Assembly: GCF_030733745.1 (NCBI RefSeq)
Contig: NZ_JASHIK010000002.1
Coordinates: forward strand, 124,001-188,000
DNA: 64,000 nt
Direction: 5' to 3'
Source: Stappia sp. MMSF_3263
GTDB taxonomy: Bacteria > Pseudomonadota > Alphaproteobacteria > Rhizobiales > Stappiaceae
Position 1 is the stretch's first letter; each line of letters opens with the position of its first letter. The translations under genes were made by a program, and so were the position numbers. Shown here piece by piece: positions 44,781 to 53,897 of the stretch. The notes under the pieces were generated by a model. It was not told the DNA's origin, ran no database searches, and saw only the letters and a list, made by a program, of their open reading frames with translations.

Positions 44781-45137
44781 TCAACATCCCGTTCCGGGGT
44801 TGTATTTCAGCTTCTTGCAGGTGTTCGGGATCTGGTTGACCACGTCGAAATAGTCGACTTCCCCGGCGTTGTTCAGCCGGTCCCGGTAGTAGCGCGTCAT
44901 CTTGCGAACGTTGTCCCAATCCCAGTCGCCCTCGCACTGGTAGTAGCCGTCCACGATGTTCGAACGACGAAACTCTATCGCCACCGGACAGCCGTCATTC
45001 CGGTAGACGTTGAGCATCAACTCGTTCTGGTCGACCACAACCCGGCCGTTCAGGACGACATGATCGGCGCTGGCGGGCACGGAGCCGGCCAGCAGCGCGA
45101 GCAGACCGAAAAGAGCCGCTGCATCACGTGCCGTCAT
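44781..45137 (-). CDS. Secreted Cys-containing protein inside the SUF operon
   Basis: The ATG at 45137, preceded by GAGGAGA, gives 118 residues. A signal peptide (DAAALFGLLALLAGSVPASA) precedes a domain with four cysteines (NDGCPVAIEF, YYQCEGDW, PNTCKKLKYNPGTGC) that can form two disulphides. It therefore ends up in the periplasm, while every neighbour is a cytoplasmic Fe-S assembly factor. It lies 28 bases after sufB in the same direction. Function unknown; it is not a usual SUF gene. Confidence 0.75.
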   Translation of the reverse strand: MTARDAAALFGLLALLAGSVPASADHVVLNGRVVVDQNELMLNVYRNDGCPVAIEFRRSNIVDGYYQCEGDWDWDNVRKMTRYYRDRLNNAGEVDYFDVVNQIPNTCKKLKYNPGTGC

Positions 45138-45165
45138 CGGTTTCTCCTCGATCACGAACCGTCCG

Positions 45166-46638
45166 TCAGCCGACGGAACCTTCGAGGCTGATCGAGATCA
45201 GCTTCTGCGCCTCGACGGCGAACTCCATCGGCAGCTGCTGGATGACGTCCTTGACGAAGCCGTTGACGATCAGCGCCACCGCTTCCTCGTCAGAGAGGCC
45301 TCGCTGCTGGCAGTAGAACATCTGGTCGTCGGAGATCTTCGAGGTGGTCGCCTCGTGCTCGAACACGGCGGTCGAATTCTTCGATTCGATGTAGGGCACT
45401 GTGTGCGCACCGCAGTCCTGGCCGATCAGCAGGCTGTCGCACTGGGTGAAATTGCGCGCGTTGGAAGCCTTGCGATGGGCCGAGACGAGGCCGCGATAGG
45501 TGTTCTCGGACTTGCCCGCCGAAATGCCCTTGGAGATGATCCGGCTCGACGTGTTCTTGCCCAGGTGGATCATCTTGGTGCCGCTGTCGATCTGCTGACG
45601 ACCGTTGGACACTGCGATCGAGTAGAACTCGCCGCGCGAATTGTCGCCGCGCAGGATACAGGACGGATATTTCCAGGTGATCGCCGAACCGGTCTCGACC
45701 TGGGTCCAGGAGATCTTGGAATTCTTGCCCCGGCAGTCGCCGCGCTTGGTGACGAAATTGTAGATGCCGCCCTTGCCCTCGCTGTCGCCCGGGAACCAGT
45801 TCTGGACGGTGGAGTACTTGATCTCCGCATCGTCCAGCGCGATCAGCTCGACCACGGCCGCGTGCAGCTGGTTCTCGTCGCGCTGCGGCGCCGTGCAGCC
45901 CTCCAGATAGGAGACGTAGGCGCCCTTCTCGGCGATGATCAGCGTGCGCTCGAACTGGCCGGTGTTCTTCTCGTTGATGCGGAAATAGGTCGACAGCTCC
46001 ATCGGGCAGCGCACGCCCTCGGGAACGTAGACGAAGGAACCGTCGGTGAAGACCGCCGAATTCAGCGTCGCGTAGTAATTGTCGGTGACCGGCACGACGG
46101 TGCCCAGATACTTCTTCACCAGGTCGGGATGCTCGCGCATCGCCTCGGAGATGGAGCAGAAGATGACGCCGGCGGCGGCAAGTTCCTTCTTGAAGGTGGT
46201 GACCACCGAGACGCTGTCGAAGACGGCGTCGACGGCGACGCGGTTCTTCGGCTCGACGCCGGCCAGGATCTCCTGCTCGCGCAGCGGGATGCCGAGCTTC
46301 TCGTAGGTGGCGAGAAGCTCCGGATCGACCTCGTCGAGGCTCTTCGGCCCCGGCGCCGATTTCGGCGCGGAGTAGTAGTAGATGTCGTTGAAGTCGATCT
46401 TGGGATAGCTGACGCGGGCCCAGGTCGGCTCGCTCATCGTGAGCCAGCGACGATAGGCGTCAAGCCGCCATTCCAGCATCCATTCCGGCTCGTCCTTCTT
46501 GGCCGAGATGAAGCGGATGATGTCCTCGTTGAGGCCCTTGGGCGCCTTGTCGGACTCGATGTCGGTAAAGAAGCCGTACTTGTACTGATCCACATCGATC
46601 GACCGGACGCGGTCGATCGTTTCCTGAACTGCAGGCAT
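45166..46638 (-). CDS. sufB: Fe-S assembly scaffold SufB
   Basis: The ATG at 46638, with GGAGAC upstream, is preferred over the ATG at 46650, which lacks a site; 490 residues. Landmarks are [60 protein letters not shown] and [20 protein letters not shown], the last with the conserved cluster-site cysteine region. It is the main scaffold of the SUF complex in the cytoplasm. Confidence 0.96.
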   Translation of the reverse strand: MPAVQETIDRVRSIDVDQYKYGFFTDIESDKAPKGLNEDIIRFISAKKDEPEWMLEWRLDAYRRWLTMSEPTWARVSYPKIDFNDIYYYSAPKSAPGPKSLDEVDPELLATYEKLGIPLREQEILAGVEPKNRVAVDAVFDSVSVVTTFKKELAAAGVIFCSISEAMREHPDLVKKYLGTVVPVTDNYYATLNSAVFTDGSFVYVPEGVRCPMELSTYFRINEKNTGQFERTLIIAEKGAYVSYLEGCTAPQRDENQLHAAVVELIALDDAEIKYSTVQNWFPGDSEGKGGIYNFVTKRGDCRGKNSKISWTQVETGSAITWKYPSCILRGDNSRGEFYSIAVSNGRQQIDSGTKMIHLGKNTSSRIISKGISAGKSENTYRGLVSAHRKASNARNFTQCDSLLIGQDCGAHTVPYIESKNSTAVFEHEATTSKISDDQMFYCQQRGLSDEEAVALIVNGFVKDVIQQLPMEFAVEAQKLISISLEGSVG

Positions 46639-46736
46639 GCGTGTCTCCATCCGCTGCGGTGTCAAGGACCGCGGGTTGTCGCACTATGTAAGGGCGCGGC
46701 GGCATCGCCGCATCCCTGTCGTGATGGTCCGGACCC

Positions 46737-47930
46737 TCAGGCGGCGCGTCCCGCGCCTGCCTGCCTGATCCGTCCCGAAATCTGCCGCCAGGCGGCAAGA
46801 AAGCGTTCGATCTCCGCCTCGCCGTTGTCGCGGCCAAGGCTGACCCTGATGGCGCCGCGCGCCAAATCCGCCGATACGCCCATCGCGGTAAGGACCGGCG
46901 AGACGCCGACCTTGCCGCTGGAACAGGCGGAGCCCGAGGACACGGCGATGCCCGCAAGGTCGAGGGCGATCAGCGCGGTCTCCGCCGAAACGCCGGGCAC
47001 GGCGAAACAGCTTGTGTTGGCCAGACGCGGCACGCCGGTCCCGAAGACGACGGTGTCGCTCCATATATGGCAAAGCGCACGTTCCAGACCATCCCGAAAC
47101 GTGGCAATTTCATCCCAGCAGCCGGTTTCCGCTGCGACGAGTTCGGCAGCGAGGCCGAAACCCGCGATGGCGGCAACGTTTTCCGTGCCGGCACGGTTCC
47201 AGTTTTCCTGGCCACCGCCGGTCAGAAGCGGCGCCGGGCGCAAACCCGCATCGCGCAGAACCAGGGCGCCGACGCCCTGCGGTCCGCCGATCTTGTGGGC
47301 CGAAAGGGCAAGGCTGTGGGCGCCCCAACCGGCCATGTCGATGGCGATGCGGCCGGCCGCCTGCACCGCGTCGACATGAAGGATAGCGCTGGTGCCGTCA
47401 AGCACCCGGGCGATCTCGGCGAGGGGCTGCAGCACGCCGGTTTCGCTGTTGGCGGCCTGGATCGCGACCAGCGGCAACGCACCGGCCACTGACAGCGCAT
47501 GGACCCGCGCGGCCAGCGCGGCGACATCCACGACCCCGTCGCTATCGACCGGCAGGATCTCGCGCTGGCTTTCCGGAAACCGGCCGCCGGCCGTCACCGA
47601 AGGATGTTCGGTGCCGCCGATCAGGACACGGGTGAACTGGCGCTCTCCCCTGCCCGCCTTCCACAGCGGCGACAGGGCGGTGACATTGGCCTCGGTCGCA
47701 CCGGAGGTGAAGGCGACATGGGGCGCGGGCACGCCGCAGAGCCCGGCGACCTGGGCGCGCGCGGCCTCGACCAGCGCGCGCGCGGCGCGTCCCTCGCCAT
47801 GGACGGAGGACGGATTGCCGACACGCGTCAGCAGGTCGCCGACAAGCCCGGCCACGCGCGGGCGCAAGGGCGCCCCCGCATTGTGATCGAGATAGATCCT
47901 GCCTGCATCCGTCATCGTCAAACGTGCCAT
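46737..47930 (-). CDS. Cysteine desulfurase, NifS/IscS-like
   Basis: The ATG at 47930 gives 397 residues. YLDHNAGAPLRPRV, FTSGATEANVTAL, LALSAHKIGGPQGVGALVL (PLP lysine) and VSSGSACSSGKVGVSPVL (catalytic Cys in the long-loop SSGSACSSG) identify a group I desulfurase. It is the first gene of the SUF operon, a position taken by such a second desulfurase in many Rhizobiales. No IscR-type regulator precedes it. Confidence 0.93.
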   Translation of the reverse strand: MARLTMTDAGRIYLDHNAGAPLRPRVAGLVGDLLTRVGNPSSVHGEGRAARALVEAARAQVAGLCGVPAPHVAFTSGATEANVTALSPLWKAGRGERQFTRVLIGGTEHPSVTAGGRFPESQREILPVDSDGVVDVAALAARVHALSVAGALPLVAIQAANSETGVLQPLAEIARVLDGTSAILHVDAVQAAGRIAIDMAGWGAHSLALSAHKIGGPQGVGALVLRDAGLRPAPLLTGGGQENWNRAGTENVAAIAGFGLAAELVAAETGCWDEIATFRDGLERALCHIWSDTVVFGTGVPRLANTSCFAVPGVSAETALIALDLAGIAVSSGSACSSGKVGVSPVLTAMGVSADLARGAIRVSLGRDNGEAEIERFLAAWRQISGRIRQAGAGRAA

Positions 47931-48266
47931 TTCCGCCGGAACCCGGAAATGCCGGGTCCATTCATGAAAACCGCGCCCGGCTTCCCTCTTGTGCGATGCA
48001 ATCCTTGCAATTCCGCGTGGAGATCGGTTTAAGACATGCCTATATACCACGCTGACCGGACAGGCTGATCCGACAGACCGCCCACCTGAACCGAAGGAAG
48101 CCCGGCGCAAGCCGTCAACTTTCGAACGATTCTAAAGAAGTTGTAGGAACCAGGGGCATCCGAGTCAAGCCGGAGCCAGGCAGCAACCCTGAGTTTTCGC
48201 GACATGCGCCGTCCGGATCCCGAAGGCCAGAAACAAGGAACAGAAGCCCCATGCACGAGGTGGTCC
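47931..48266. other. Divergent promoter region of the SUF operon and a hydrolase gene
   Basis: About 335 bases hold the start sites of two divergent units. TATATA at about 48040 is a candidate -10 for the SUF side. No IscR, RirA or Irr binding site could be assigned with confidence. Confidence 0.4.
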
Positions 48267-48923
48267 ATGCCTGAAGTGATTTTCAACGGTCCGGCCGGCC
48301 GGATCGAAGGCCGCTTTCAGCCGGCGAAATCGCGAACGGCGCCGATCGCGTTGATCCTGCACCTGCATCCGCAGTTCGGCGGGACGATGAACAACCAGAT
48401 CGTCTATCAGCTGTACTACATGTTCGCGAAGCGCGGCTTCGCGGTGCTGCGCTTCAACTTCCGAGGCGTCGGTCGCAGCCAGGGCTCCTTCGACCACGGC
48501 CAGGGGGAACTCTCCGATGCGGCGGCCGCGCTGGACTGGGTGCAGACAGTGCATCCCGACGCGCGCTCGTGCTGGATCGCCGGTTTCTCCTTCGGCGCCT
48601 GGATCGGCATGCAGCTCTTGATGCGCCGCCCGGAGGTGGAAGGCTTCATCTCGGCCGCGCCGCCCGCCAACCTGCACGACTTCTCGTTCCTGGCGCCCTG
48701 CCCCTCCTCCGGCCTCATCATCCACGGCGATGCCGACGAGGTGGTGCCGAACAAGGACGTGCAGACGCTGGTCGACAAGCTGAAGACGCAAAAGGGCATC
48801 GTGATCGATCACAAGATCATTCCCGGCGCCAACCACTTCTTCGAGAACCACATGGACGAGCTGATGGGCGAATGCGGCTCCTATCTCGACAAGCGGCTCG
48901 GGGTGACCACCGAACGCGCCTGA
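48267..48923 (+). CDS. Alpha/beta hydrolase
   Basis: The ATG at 48267 with GAGGTGG upstream gives 218 residues. Nucleophile serine is in AGFSFGAWIGMQ (G-x-S-x-G), the Asp in IIHGDADEVVP and the His in IPGANHFFENH, a complete triad. LHLHPQFGGTMNNQIVYQLY and RFNFRGVGRSQGSFDHGQGE are typical of the proteobacterial 'putative alpha/beta hydrolase' family. Substrate unknown. It is divergent from the SUF operon and closes at a bidirectional terminator. Confidence 0.9.
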   Translation: MPEVIFNGPAGRIEGRFQPAKSRTAPIALILHLHPQFGGTMNNQIVYQLYYMFAKRGFAVLRFNFRGVGRSQGSFDHGQGELSDAAAALDWVQTVHPDARSCWIAGFSFGAWIGMQLLMRRPEVEGFISAAPPANLHDFSFLAPCPSSGLIIHGDADEVVPNKDVQTLVDKLKTQKGIVIDHKIIPGANHFFENHMDELMGECGSYLDKRLGVTTERA

Positions 48924-49034
48924 CGCTCGCCAGCCGCGATCCCGCGGCCATCGCCCCGGAAACCAGTGACCCGCCCCGCGCTGTGGCGGGGTGACTACCC
49001 GGACGAAAGGCAAAGCGCCTGGCCATAAACAAAA

Positions 49035-49069
49035 CCCGCGCTCACCGATTGGAGAGCGCGGGTTTTTTT
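49035..49069. terminator. Bidirectional intrinsic terminator
   Basis: CCCGCGCTC, ten bases, GAGCGCGGG and then seven Ts. The left side is preceded by A-rich sequence, so it works on both strands, between the hydrolase gene (plus) and ppiB (minus). Confidence 0.85.
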
Positions 49070-49103
49070 CGTTTTCAGTCGCAGGCCAGGGCCGGCGGCG
49101 AAA

Positions 49104-49577
49104 TCAGGCGAGGTCGGCGGCGACCTTCAGCGAGACGATCTTGTCCGGATTGACCACCGGCTCGCCGCGCTTGATCTTGTCGACATTCTCCATGCCCGAC
49201 AGGACCTGACCCCAGACGGTGTACTGGCCGTCAAGGAAGGAAGCGTTGTCGAAGCAGATGAAGAACTGGCTGTCGCCGGAGTTCGGATCCTGGGCGCGCG
49301 CCATCGAGCAGGTGCCGCGCAAGTGCTTGCCGGCGTTGAACTCGGCCGGAAGCTTCTTGCCGGAACCGCCGGTGCCGGTGCCCTTGGGGCAGCCGGTCTG
49401 CGCCATGAAGCCCTCGATCACGCGGTGGAAGACGATGCCGTCGTAAAAGCCGTCACGCGCCAGTTCCTTGATGCGGGCGACATGGCCCGGGGCCAGGTCA
49501 GGCCTCATCTCGATGACAACCTGACCCTGGGTGGTCTCCATCACCAGGGTGTTTTCTGCGTCCTTATAGTCAGCCAC
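49104..49577 (-). CDS. ppiB: Cytoplasmic cyclophilin peptidyl-prolyl isomerase, GTG start
   Basis: The start is GTG at 49577, preceded by AAGGAGACGC at good spacing; it opens V(M)ADYKDAENTLVMETTQGQ. The longer frame to 49643 has no site and begins with GTG too. 157 residues. Motifs are FHRVIEGFMAQTGCPKGTGT (catalytic Arg), SQFFICFDN and GQYTVWGQVLSGM, the cyclophilin active site. No signal peptide, unlike its paralogue upstream. In an operon with ppiA and coaD. Confidence 0.94.
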   Translation of the reverse strand: MADYKDAENTLVMETTQGQVVIEMRPDLAPGHVARIKELARDGFYDGIVFHRVIEGFMAQTGCPKGTGTGGSGKKLPAEFNAGKHLRGTCSMARAQDPNSGDSQFFICFDNASFLDGQYTVWGQVLSGMENVDKIKRGEPVVNPDKIVSLKVAADLA

Positions 49578-49646
49578 CTGAGCGTCTCCTTGTTCGGTGG
49601 TGGGCGGCGCGGTCCGGGCGCACCCGGTCAACGCCTGCGTCACTGT

Positions 49647-50201
49647 TCACTTTGCGTCGGCGGCAACCTGCAGCCTGACGATCTTGTCCGGGTCCTGGAC
49701 CGGCTCGCCGCGCTTGATCGCGTCGACGAACTCCATGCCCTCGACCACCTCGCCGAAGACCGTGTACTGGCCGTTCAGCCAGTCGCCGTCGGCGAACATG
49801 ATGAAAAACTGCGAATTGGCGCTGTTCGGGCTCTGCGAGCGGGCCATGCCGAGCGTGCCGCGCGCGAAGGACGCATCGGAAAACTCCGCCTTGAGGTCCG
49901 GCAACTCGGAGCCGCCCATGCCGGTGCCGGTCGGGTCGCCGGTCTGGGCCATGAAGCCGTCGATCACCCGATGGAAGACGATACCGTCGTAAAAGCCCTG
50001 GCGGGTCAGCGTCTTGATGCGCTCGACATGAGCGGGCGCCAGATCCGGGCGCAACCGGATGACGACGCGGCCGTCCTTCAGGTCGAGATAAAGCGTGTTC
50101 TCGGCGTCGGCCTGCTGCGCCGAGGCCGTGCCGAGCGAGGCCGGCAGCGCGAGCACCATGGCAAGGGAAAATGCCGAAATCAGGGAAAGCAATCGGGTCA
50201 T
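49647..50201 (-). CDS. ppiA: Periplasmic cyclophilin peptidyl-prolyl isomerase
   Basis: The ATG at 50201 with GGGAG upstream gives 184 residues; the GTG codon before it is not needed. A signal peptide (LISAFSLAMVLALPASLGTA) directs it to the periplasm. The cyclophilin core shows FHRVIDGFMAQTGDPTGTG, NSQFFIMFADGD and GQYTVFGEVVEGM. It is an obvious tandem paralogue of the cytoplasmic enzyme downstream and probably co-transcribed with coaD. Confidence 0.93.
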   Translation of the reverse strand: MTRLLSLISAFSLAMVLALPASLGTASAQQADAENTLYLDLKDGRVVIRLRPDLAPAHVERIKTLTRQGFYDGIVFHRVIDGFMAQTGDPTGTGMGGSELPDLKAEFSDASFARGTLGMARSQSPNSANSQFFIMFADGDWLNGQYTVFGEVVEGMEFVDAIKRGEPVQDPDKIVRLQVAADAK

Positions 50202-50233
50202 CACGAGGGGCTCCCGGAACGGATGAAGCGGTG

Positions 50234-50740
50234 TCAGGATTTTTCGGCGAGGCGCCGGGCCAGGCAGTCGGCGACATGCGCCGGCACGAAATGGCGGACG
50301 TCGCCCCCCATCTTCGCGATCTGCCGCACCAAGGTGGCGGTGATGTGACGGACCTCGGGCGAGGCCGGCAGGAACACCGTCTGGACCTCCGGCGCGAGCG
50401 AGCGGTTCATGCCGGCCATCTGCATCTCGTAGTCGAGATCGGTGCCGTCGCGCAGGCCCCGGACCAGGAAGGCCGCACCCTGGCGGCGGGCCGTCTCGAT
50501 GACGAGATCGTCGAAGGCGACGACCTCAAGGCGGGCCGCGTCATCGGCGCCGAACGCCGCGCGGGCGACCTCGCCGATCATCGCGACGCGCTCCTCGAAG
50601 GAGAACATCGGCACCTTGCCGGGATGGACGCCGATCGCCACCACGACGCGATCGGCAAGATCGAGCGCGTGTCGCAGGATGTCGATATGGCCGTTGGTGA
50701 CCGGGTCGAAGGAGCCCGGATAGAGCGCTGTGCGAGTCAT
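50234..50740 (-). CDS. coaD: Phosphopantetheine adenylyltransferase
   Basis: 168 residues from the ATG at 50740. [20 protein letters not shown] holds the T/HxGH nucleotidyl-transfer motif, [20 protein letters not shown] the second binding loop and [17 protein letters not shown] the close. It converts 4'-phosphopantetheine and ATP to dephospho-CoA, the fourth step of CoA synthesis. It heads the coaD-ppiA-ppiB operon, an arrangement common in Rhizobiales. Confidence 0.96.
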   Translation of the reverse strand: MTRTALYPGSFDPVTNGHIDILRHALDLADRVVVAIGVHPGKVPMFSFEERVAMIGEVARAAFGADDAARLEVVAFDDLVIETARRQGAAFLVRGLRDGTDLDYEMQMAGMNRSLAPEVQTVFLPASPEVRHITATLVRQIAKMGGDVRHFVPAHVADCLARRLAEKS

Positions 50741-50879
50741 TCCGTGTGTGTACAGAGGCCGTCGCGGCTAGACAAGCATCGGATTGAGCCTGTGTTGCGA
50801 AAATGACGCTGGGATGGAACTTATTTCTCAATGCCGCGTTTTCTGCTAGACTGTTGCCAATAAGCATAAGGAGGCGTCC

Positions 50880-51164
50880 ATGCGTGGCATTGCAGCTTTG
50901 GGCCTTGGCGGCCTCGCCGCCGCAGCCATCGTCGTCGCGGCAGCCGGCTTTGTCCTGCAGCCGACGGACAGTATCGCAGCCAAGAAGGGCGACCGCCTGT
51001 CCAGGGTGGTGCAGGTCGCCTGCGGCACGTCCACCGTCTCCGACACCAAGAGCTGCGACGAGCTTGCCCGCGCTCTCGCGCCAAACTCCGGTCCCGTCTA
51101 TGCCACCGTCGCCTCGACGGAAGGCACAACGACGGTACTTCGGCGCATGCGCGTTTCTGAGTGA
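50880..51164 (+). CDS. Small membrane-anchored or secreted protein
   Basis: 94 residues from the ATG at 50880 with AAGGAGG upstream. The first 28 residues (GLGGLAAAAIVVAAAGFVLQ) form a signal anchor or signal peptide. The rest has a Cys pair (VQVACGTST, DTKSCDELAR). It is followed by a strong intrinsic terminator, so it is a complete single-gene unit. No family recognised. Confidence 0.75.
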   Translation: MRGIAALGLGGLAAAAIVVAAAGFVLQPTDSIAAKKGDRLSRVVQVACGTSTVSDTKSCDELARALAPNSGPVYATVASTEGTTTVLRRMRVSE

Positions 51165-51197
51165 TCCGAAACACCTGACCTCGGACCTCCAGACAGC

Positions 51198-51232
51198 GTG
51201 ACGGCGGGTTCCCCGGCCCGCCGTCACGTTTT
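51198..51232 (+). terminator. Intrinsic terminator
   Basis: GTGACGGCGGG, eight bases, CCCGCCGTCAC, then GTTTTT: an 11-bp perfect stem with a T-run, 34 bases after the small gene's stop. Confidence 0.85.
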
Positions 51233-51696
51233 TGTGCAGCGCACATCGACCGCGACCGATCCACGGTCTCCGCCTGCGGTCCCCCGGGCTCTTCCCCTTT
51301 CCTTTGCCGGCAAGGACCGGCGTCGATCCGATTGTCGGTCGGCAGGCAGGTCCAATCCCGAATTTCAGGACCCGTTCACGCGAAGGTGACCGGCATTTAC
51401 CATCGTCACGCCGGTCACCGGACGTTTCATCGTTTCCCGGACAGCGTCAGCGGATGCGCATTGCCGCATGGCGGCGCGGTTGAAGAAAAGCCGGACACGC
51501 ACCATATGCGGGATATCGGGTTCAGCCGGGGGACTGGCGCAGCATTGGGCCAATGCCATGCAAAGAGCGCATGGCAGCTATGTTTCTTTGTGCCCGGCTA
51601 TCATTTAACTCCCTGCAATCGTTCACCAAATCAGCACGCTCCGTTCACGCTTTTCTGAAGCGTGGGGATATTGCCGTGGGCTGCAAAAGAGCCCAT
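51233..51696. other. Intergenic stretch with one inverted repeat
   Basis: About 460 bases without a supported gene. GGTGACCGGC (51385-51394) and GCCGGTCACC (51410-51419) form a perfect 10-bp stem with a 15-base loop and no T-run. An in-frame extension of the next gene reaches 51553 but lacks a ribosome-binding site. Confidence 0.5.
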
Positions 51697-52020
51697 ATGA
51701 CGCCCATGATGACGATTCACAAAATTCATCAGCTGTCGCTACCGATAGCCATGTGGGGCGCCGGCATCGCCGTGTTCGCCACCACGCTCAGTCTCGGCGT
51801 TGCCTTTTCGGACGTGGAAGCCTCCGTCGAGGCGCTCGAGCAGCAACCGGCGATGACGCAGTCCCGCGCCATCGCCTCGACCATCGAGCCCGCATGCGAG
51901 GGCATCATTTTCCGCGAGGAGGATCCGGACTGCTTCAGCGGGGGATCCGCCTCCGAAGCGGCGCCAATGCCCACGCTCGCGGCCGAACCGGCAGGTTCGC
52001 CCCAATCCGCCGGATCGTGA
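51697..52020 (+). CDS. Small single-pass membrane protein with C-x10-C motif (A)
   Basis: The ATG at 51697 gives 107 residues; ATGs at 51706 and 51709 are alternatives. One hydrophobic segment (SLPIAMWGAGIAVFATTLSL) is followed by a polar domain with two cysteines, IEPACEGIIFREEDPDCFSG. The layout and cysteine placement match the next gene, suggesting a duplicated pair. No family recognised. Confidence 0.6.
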   Translation: MTPMMTIHKIHQLSLPIAMWGAGIAVFATTLSLGVAFSDVEASVEALEQQPAMTQSRAIASTIEPACEGIIFREEDPDCFSGGSASEAAPMPTLAAEPAGSPQSAGS

Positions 52021-52099
52021 CGCAGGTCACGGTTTCCTTGCCGGTTCCGGGGCATTCTGGCCCCATCAAAAGACGGTAACCAGCAGGGACGTGACGACA

Positions 52100-52450
52100 A
52101 TGACCTTCATTCATGACGAGCACGAACAGCATACCCACCGCATCCGCGACCTGGCGATCGCCACCGTCGCAGCCCTTGCGGTTTTCGGCGGCATGGTGAG
52201 CATCGCCCACTCGATCCGCACCGCTTCCGCCAGCGCTGTCGAGGCACCGGTGGTGGCCGCCAAGACCGACCGCATCGCCTCGGCACTGCCGGGAGCTTGC
52301 AGCGGCGAAAGCTGGGGCAACTGGTCTCCGGCCTGCGTCGCGGCGATCAGCGGCAACGGCAGCACGCGGCAGGTGCGGTTCGAAACCTTCGAGGCCCGCC
52401 AGCCGGCCGCCAACACGTCCGTTCTGGAGCGCGTTCCCGCCAACTCGTAA
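52100..52450 (+). CDS. Small single-pass membrane protein with C-x10-C motif (B)
   Basis: The ATG at 52100, with GGGAC upstream, gives 116 residues; an in-frame GTG at 52091 is less well placed. A His/Glu-rich N-terminus (HDEHEQHTHRIRDLA) precedes one hydrophobic segment (LAIATVAALAVFGGMVSIAH), then a domain with LPGACSGESWGNWSPACVAA. It parallels the preceding gene and is closed by a strong terminator. Role unknown. Confidence 0.65.
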   Translation: MTFIHDEHEQHTHRIRDLAIATVAALAVFGGMVSIAHSIRTASASAVEAPVVAAKTDRIASALPGACSGESWGNWSPACVAAISGNGSTRQVRFETFEARQPAANTSVLERVPANS

Positions 52451-52492
52451 GACGGACCGCCGGAAACGATCCGGCCGCAAGACATGACTGCA

Positions 52493-52528
52493 AAAGGCGA
52501 CGCCCTGCGAGACGCAGGCGTCGCCTTT
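52493..52528. terminator. Bidirectional intrinsic terminator
   Basis: AAAGGCGACGCC, twelve bases, GGCGTCGCCTTT: a perfect 12-bp stem with A and T tracts at the base of each arm, between the small membrane protein gene (plus) and the CDF gene (minus). Confidence 0.8.
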
Positions 52529-52643
52529 GCCGTTTTCAGAGACTTCAGGGAGCGTAAATCCCGCTAGGTGCCCGAACCGGGGAGACGCTCAGCCCTTCCC
52601 GCCCCGGTTTGCTCCCCGTTCGCTCTCTCGTTCACTTCTCCAT

Positions 52644-53612
52644 TCACTCCCCGTCCGGGGTACCGGTCAGAGCGCGCCGTTCGGCCGCCAGCATCTCGTC
52701 GTGATGATGGCTGGCCTGCACCTCGATGAAGACCCGGCGGACGATCGGGAACCGGTCCTTGATGCCGATCTCCAGCGCGTGGATCGCCTCCTCCACCTTG
52801 CCGGCGGTCAGGTTGTTCTCGAAATCGATCGACAGGGCGAGCAGCACATCCTGCGGGCCGCGATGCAGGGTGCGGATCTCGTTCATGCGATCGACGGTCG
52901 GCGTTGCCTCGACCAGGGCGCGGATGGTCTCCACGACCTGCGGGTCGGCGCCCTCCCCGACGATCAGCCCCTTGGTCTCGTAGGCAAGGAAAGCAGCCGT
53001 GGCGGCGAGGATCAGGCCGATGGCCACGGAGGCGGCCCCGTCCAGCCAGGGAAGGTCGAATATCTGCACGCAGGCGAGGCCGACCAGCGCCACGAGAAGG
53101 CCGGCCATGGCGGCGGTGTCCTCGAACAGCACGGTGAAGACCGCCGGGTCCTTGCTTTCACGCACGGCCTGCAGGATGCCGCGCTTGCCGCGCGAGCGAT
53201 TGAACTCCTTGTAGGCGATCCACCAGGCAACGGATTCGAAGACGATGGCGAGCCCGAGCACCACATAGGCGATGATCGGAGAGGAGATCGGATGGGGATG
53301 CAGGATCTTCTGCACCCCCTCGTAGATGGAGATGCCCGAACCGACGGCGAAAATCAGGATCGCAACCACGAAGGCCCAGAAGTAGAGCTCGACGCCATAT
53401 CCGAAAGGATGTTTTTCATCCGCCTGTTGTGAGGATTTCTTCAACCCATACAGGAGGAGACCCTGATTGCCCGTGTCAACTAGCGAGTGAATGCCCTCCG
53501 ACAGCATCGCCGAGGAGCCCGTATAGGCGGCGGCAAAGAACTTGGTCACGGCTATGAGCGCGTTGCCGACCAGAGCGGCGTAGATGACTTTCTTCGAACC
53601 GGTCGCCGCCAT
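52644..53612 (-). CDS. Cation diffusion facilitator family transporter
   Basis: The ATG at 53612 with GAGAGG upstream gives 322 residues. Six membrane segments carry SSAMLSEGIHSLVDTGNQGL (His/Asp metal site) and TVLFEDTAAMAGLLVALVGL in the fifth helix, where Glu-Asp replaces the usual His-x3-Asp. The cytoplasmic C-terminal domain ends VFIEVQASHHHDEM. CDF proteins export Zn2+, Fe2+, Mn2+ or Co2+ by proton exchange; the altered helix-5 site leaves specificity open. Confidence 0.9.
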   Translation of the reverse strand: MAATGSKKVIYAALVGNALIAVTKFFAAAYTGSSAMLSEGIHSLVDTGNQGLLLYGLKKSSQQADEKHPFGYGVELYFWAFVVAILIFAVGSGISIYEGVQKILHPHPISSPIIAYVVLGLAIVFESVAWWIAYKEFNRSRGKRGILQAVRESKDPAVFTVLFEDTAAMAGLLVALVGLACVQIFDLPWLDGAASVAIGLILAATAAFLAYETKGLIVGEGADPQVVETIRALVEATPTVDRMNEIRTLHRGPQDVLLALSIDFENNLTAGKVEEAIHALEIGIKDRFPIVRRVFIEVQASHHHDEMLAAERRALTGTPDGE

Positions 53613-53897
53613 GCGGACCTCTCCCTGTGCTGTGCCTGCCGACGCGCTCGAGGAACGCACCGATGTGAAGCGGCGTGACTCGCATCCGCGCCTGACAGAC
53701 GCTAGTGAAGGACGTTCAGCCCCGGAAGATCAACCCGCTGGAGGCGACATGGCGATGACACGGCAAATGCGCGGGCTTTCCGAGGCGCCAACGTCCCACT
53801 GCCTTGCGGGCACCGGTGGCATGTCGGATACACGTCCCTTGTGCGGGTTCCGCCGCTCATATCAAGCAATGAACAACCAGAATCGAAAGGCGGCAAC

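Noticed and set aside
45355-47379. 674-codon open frame on the plus strand across sufB and the desulfurase gene
   Set aside because: Mirror of conserved SUF genes, with no motif or ribosome-binding site.
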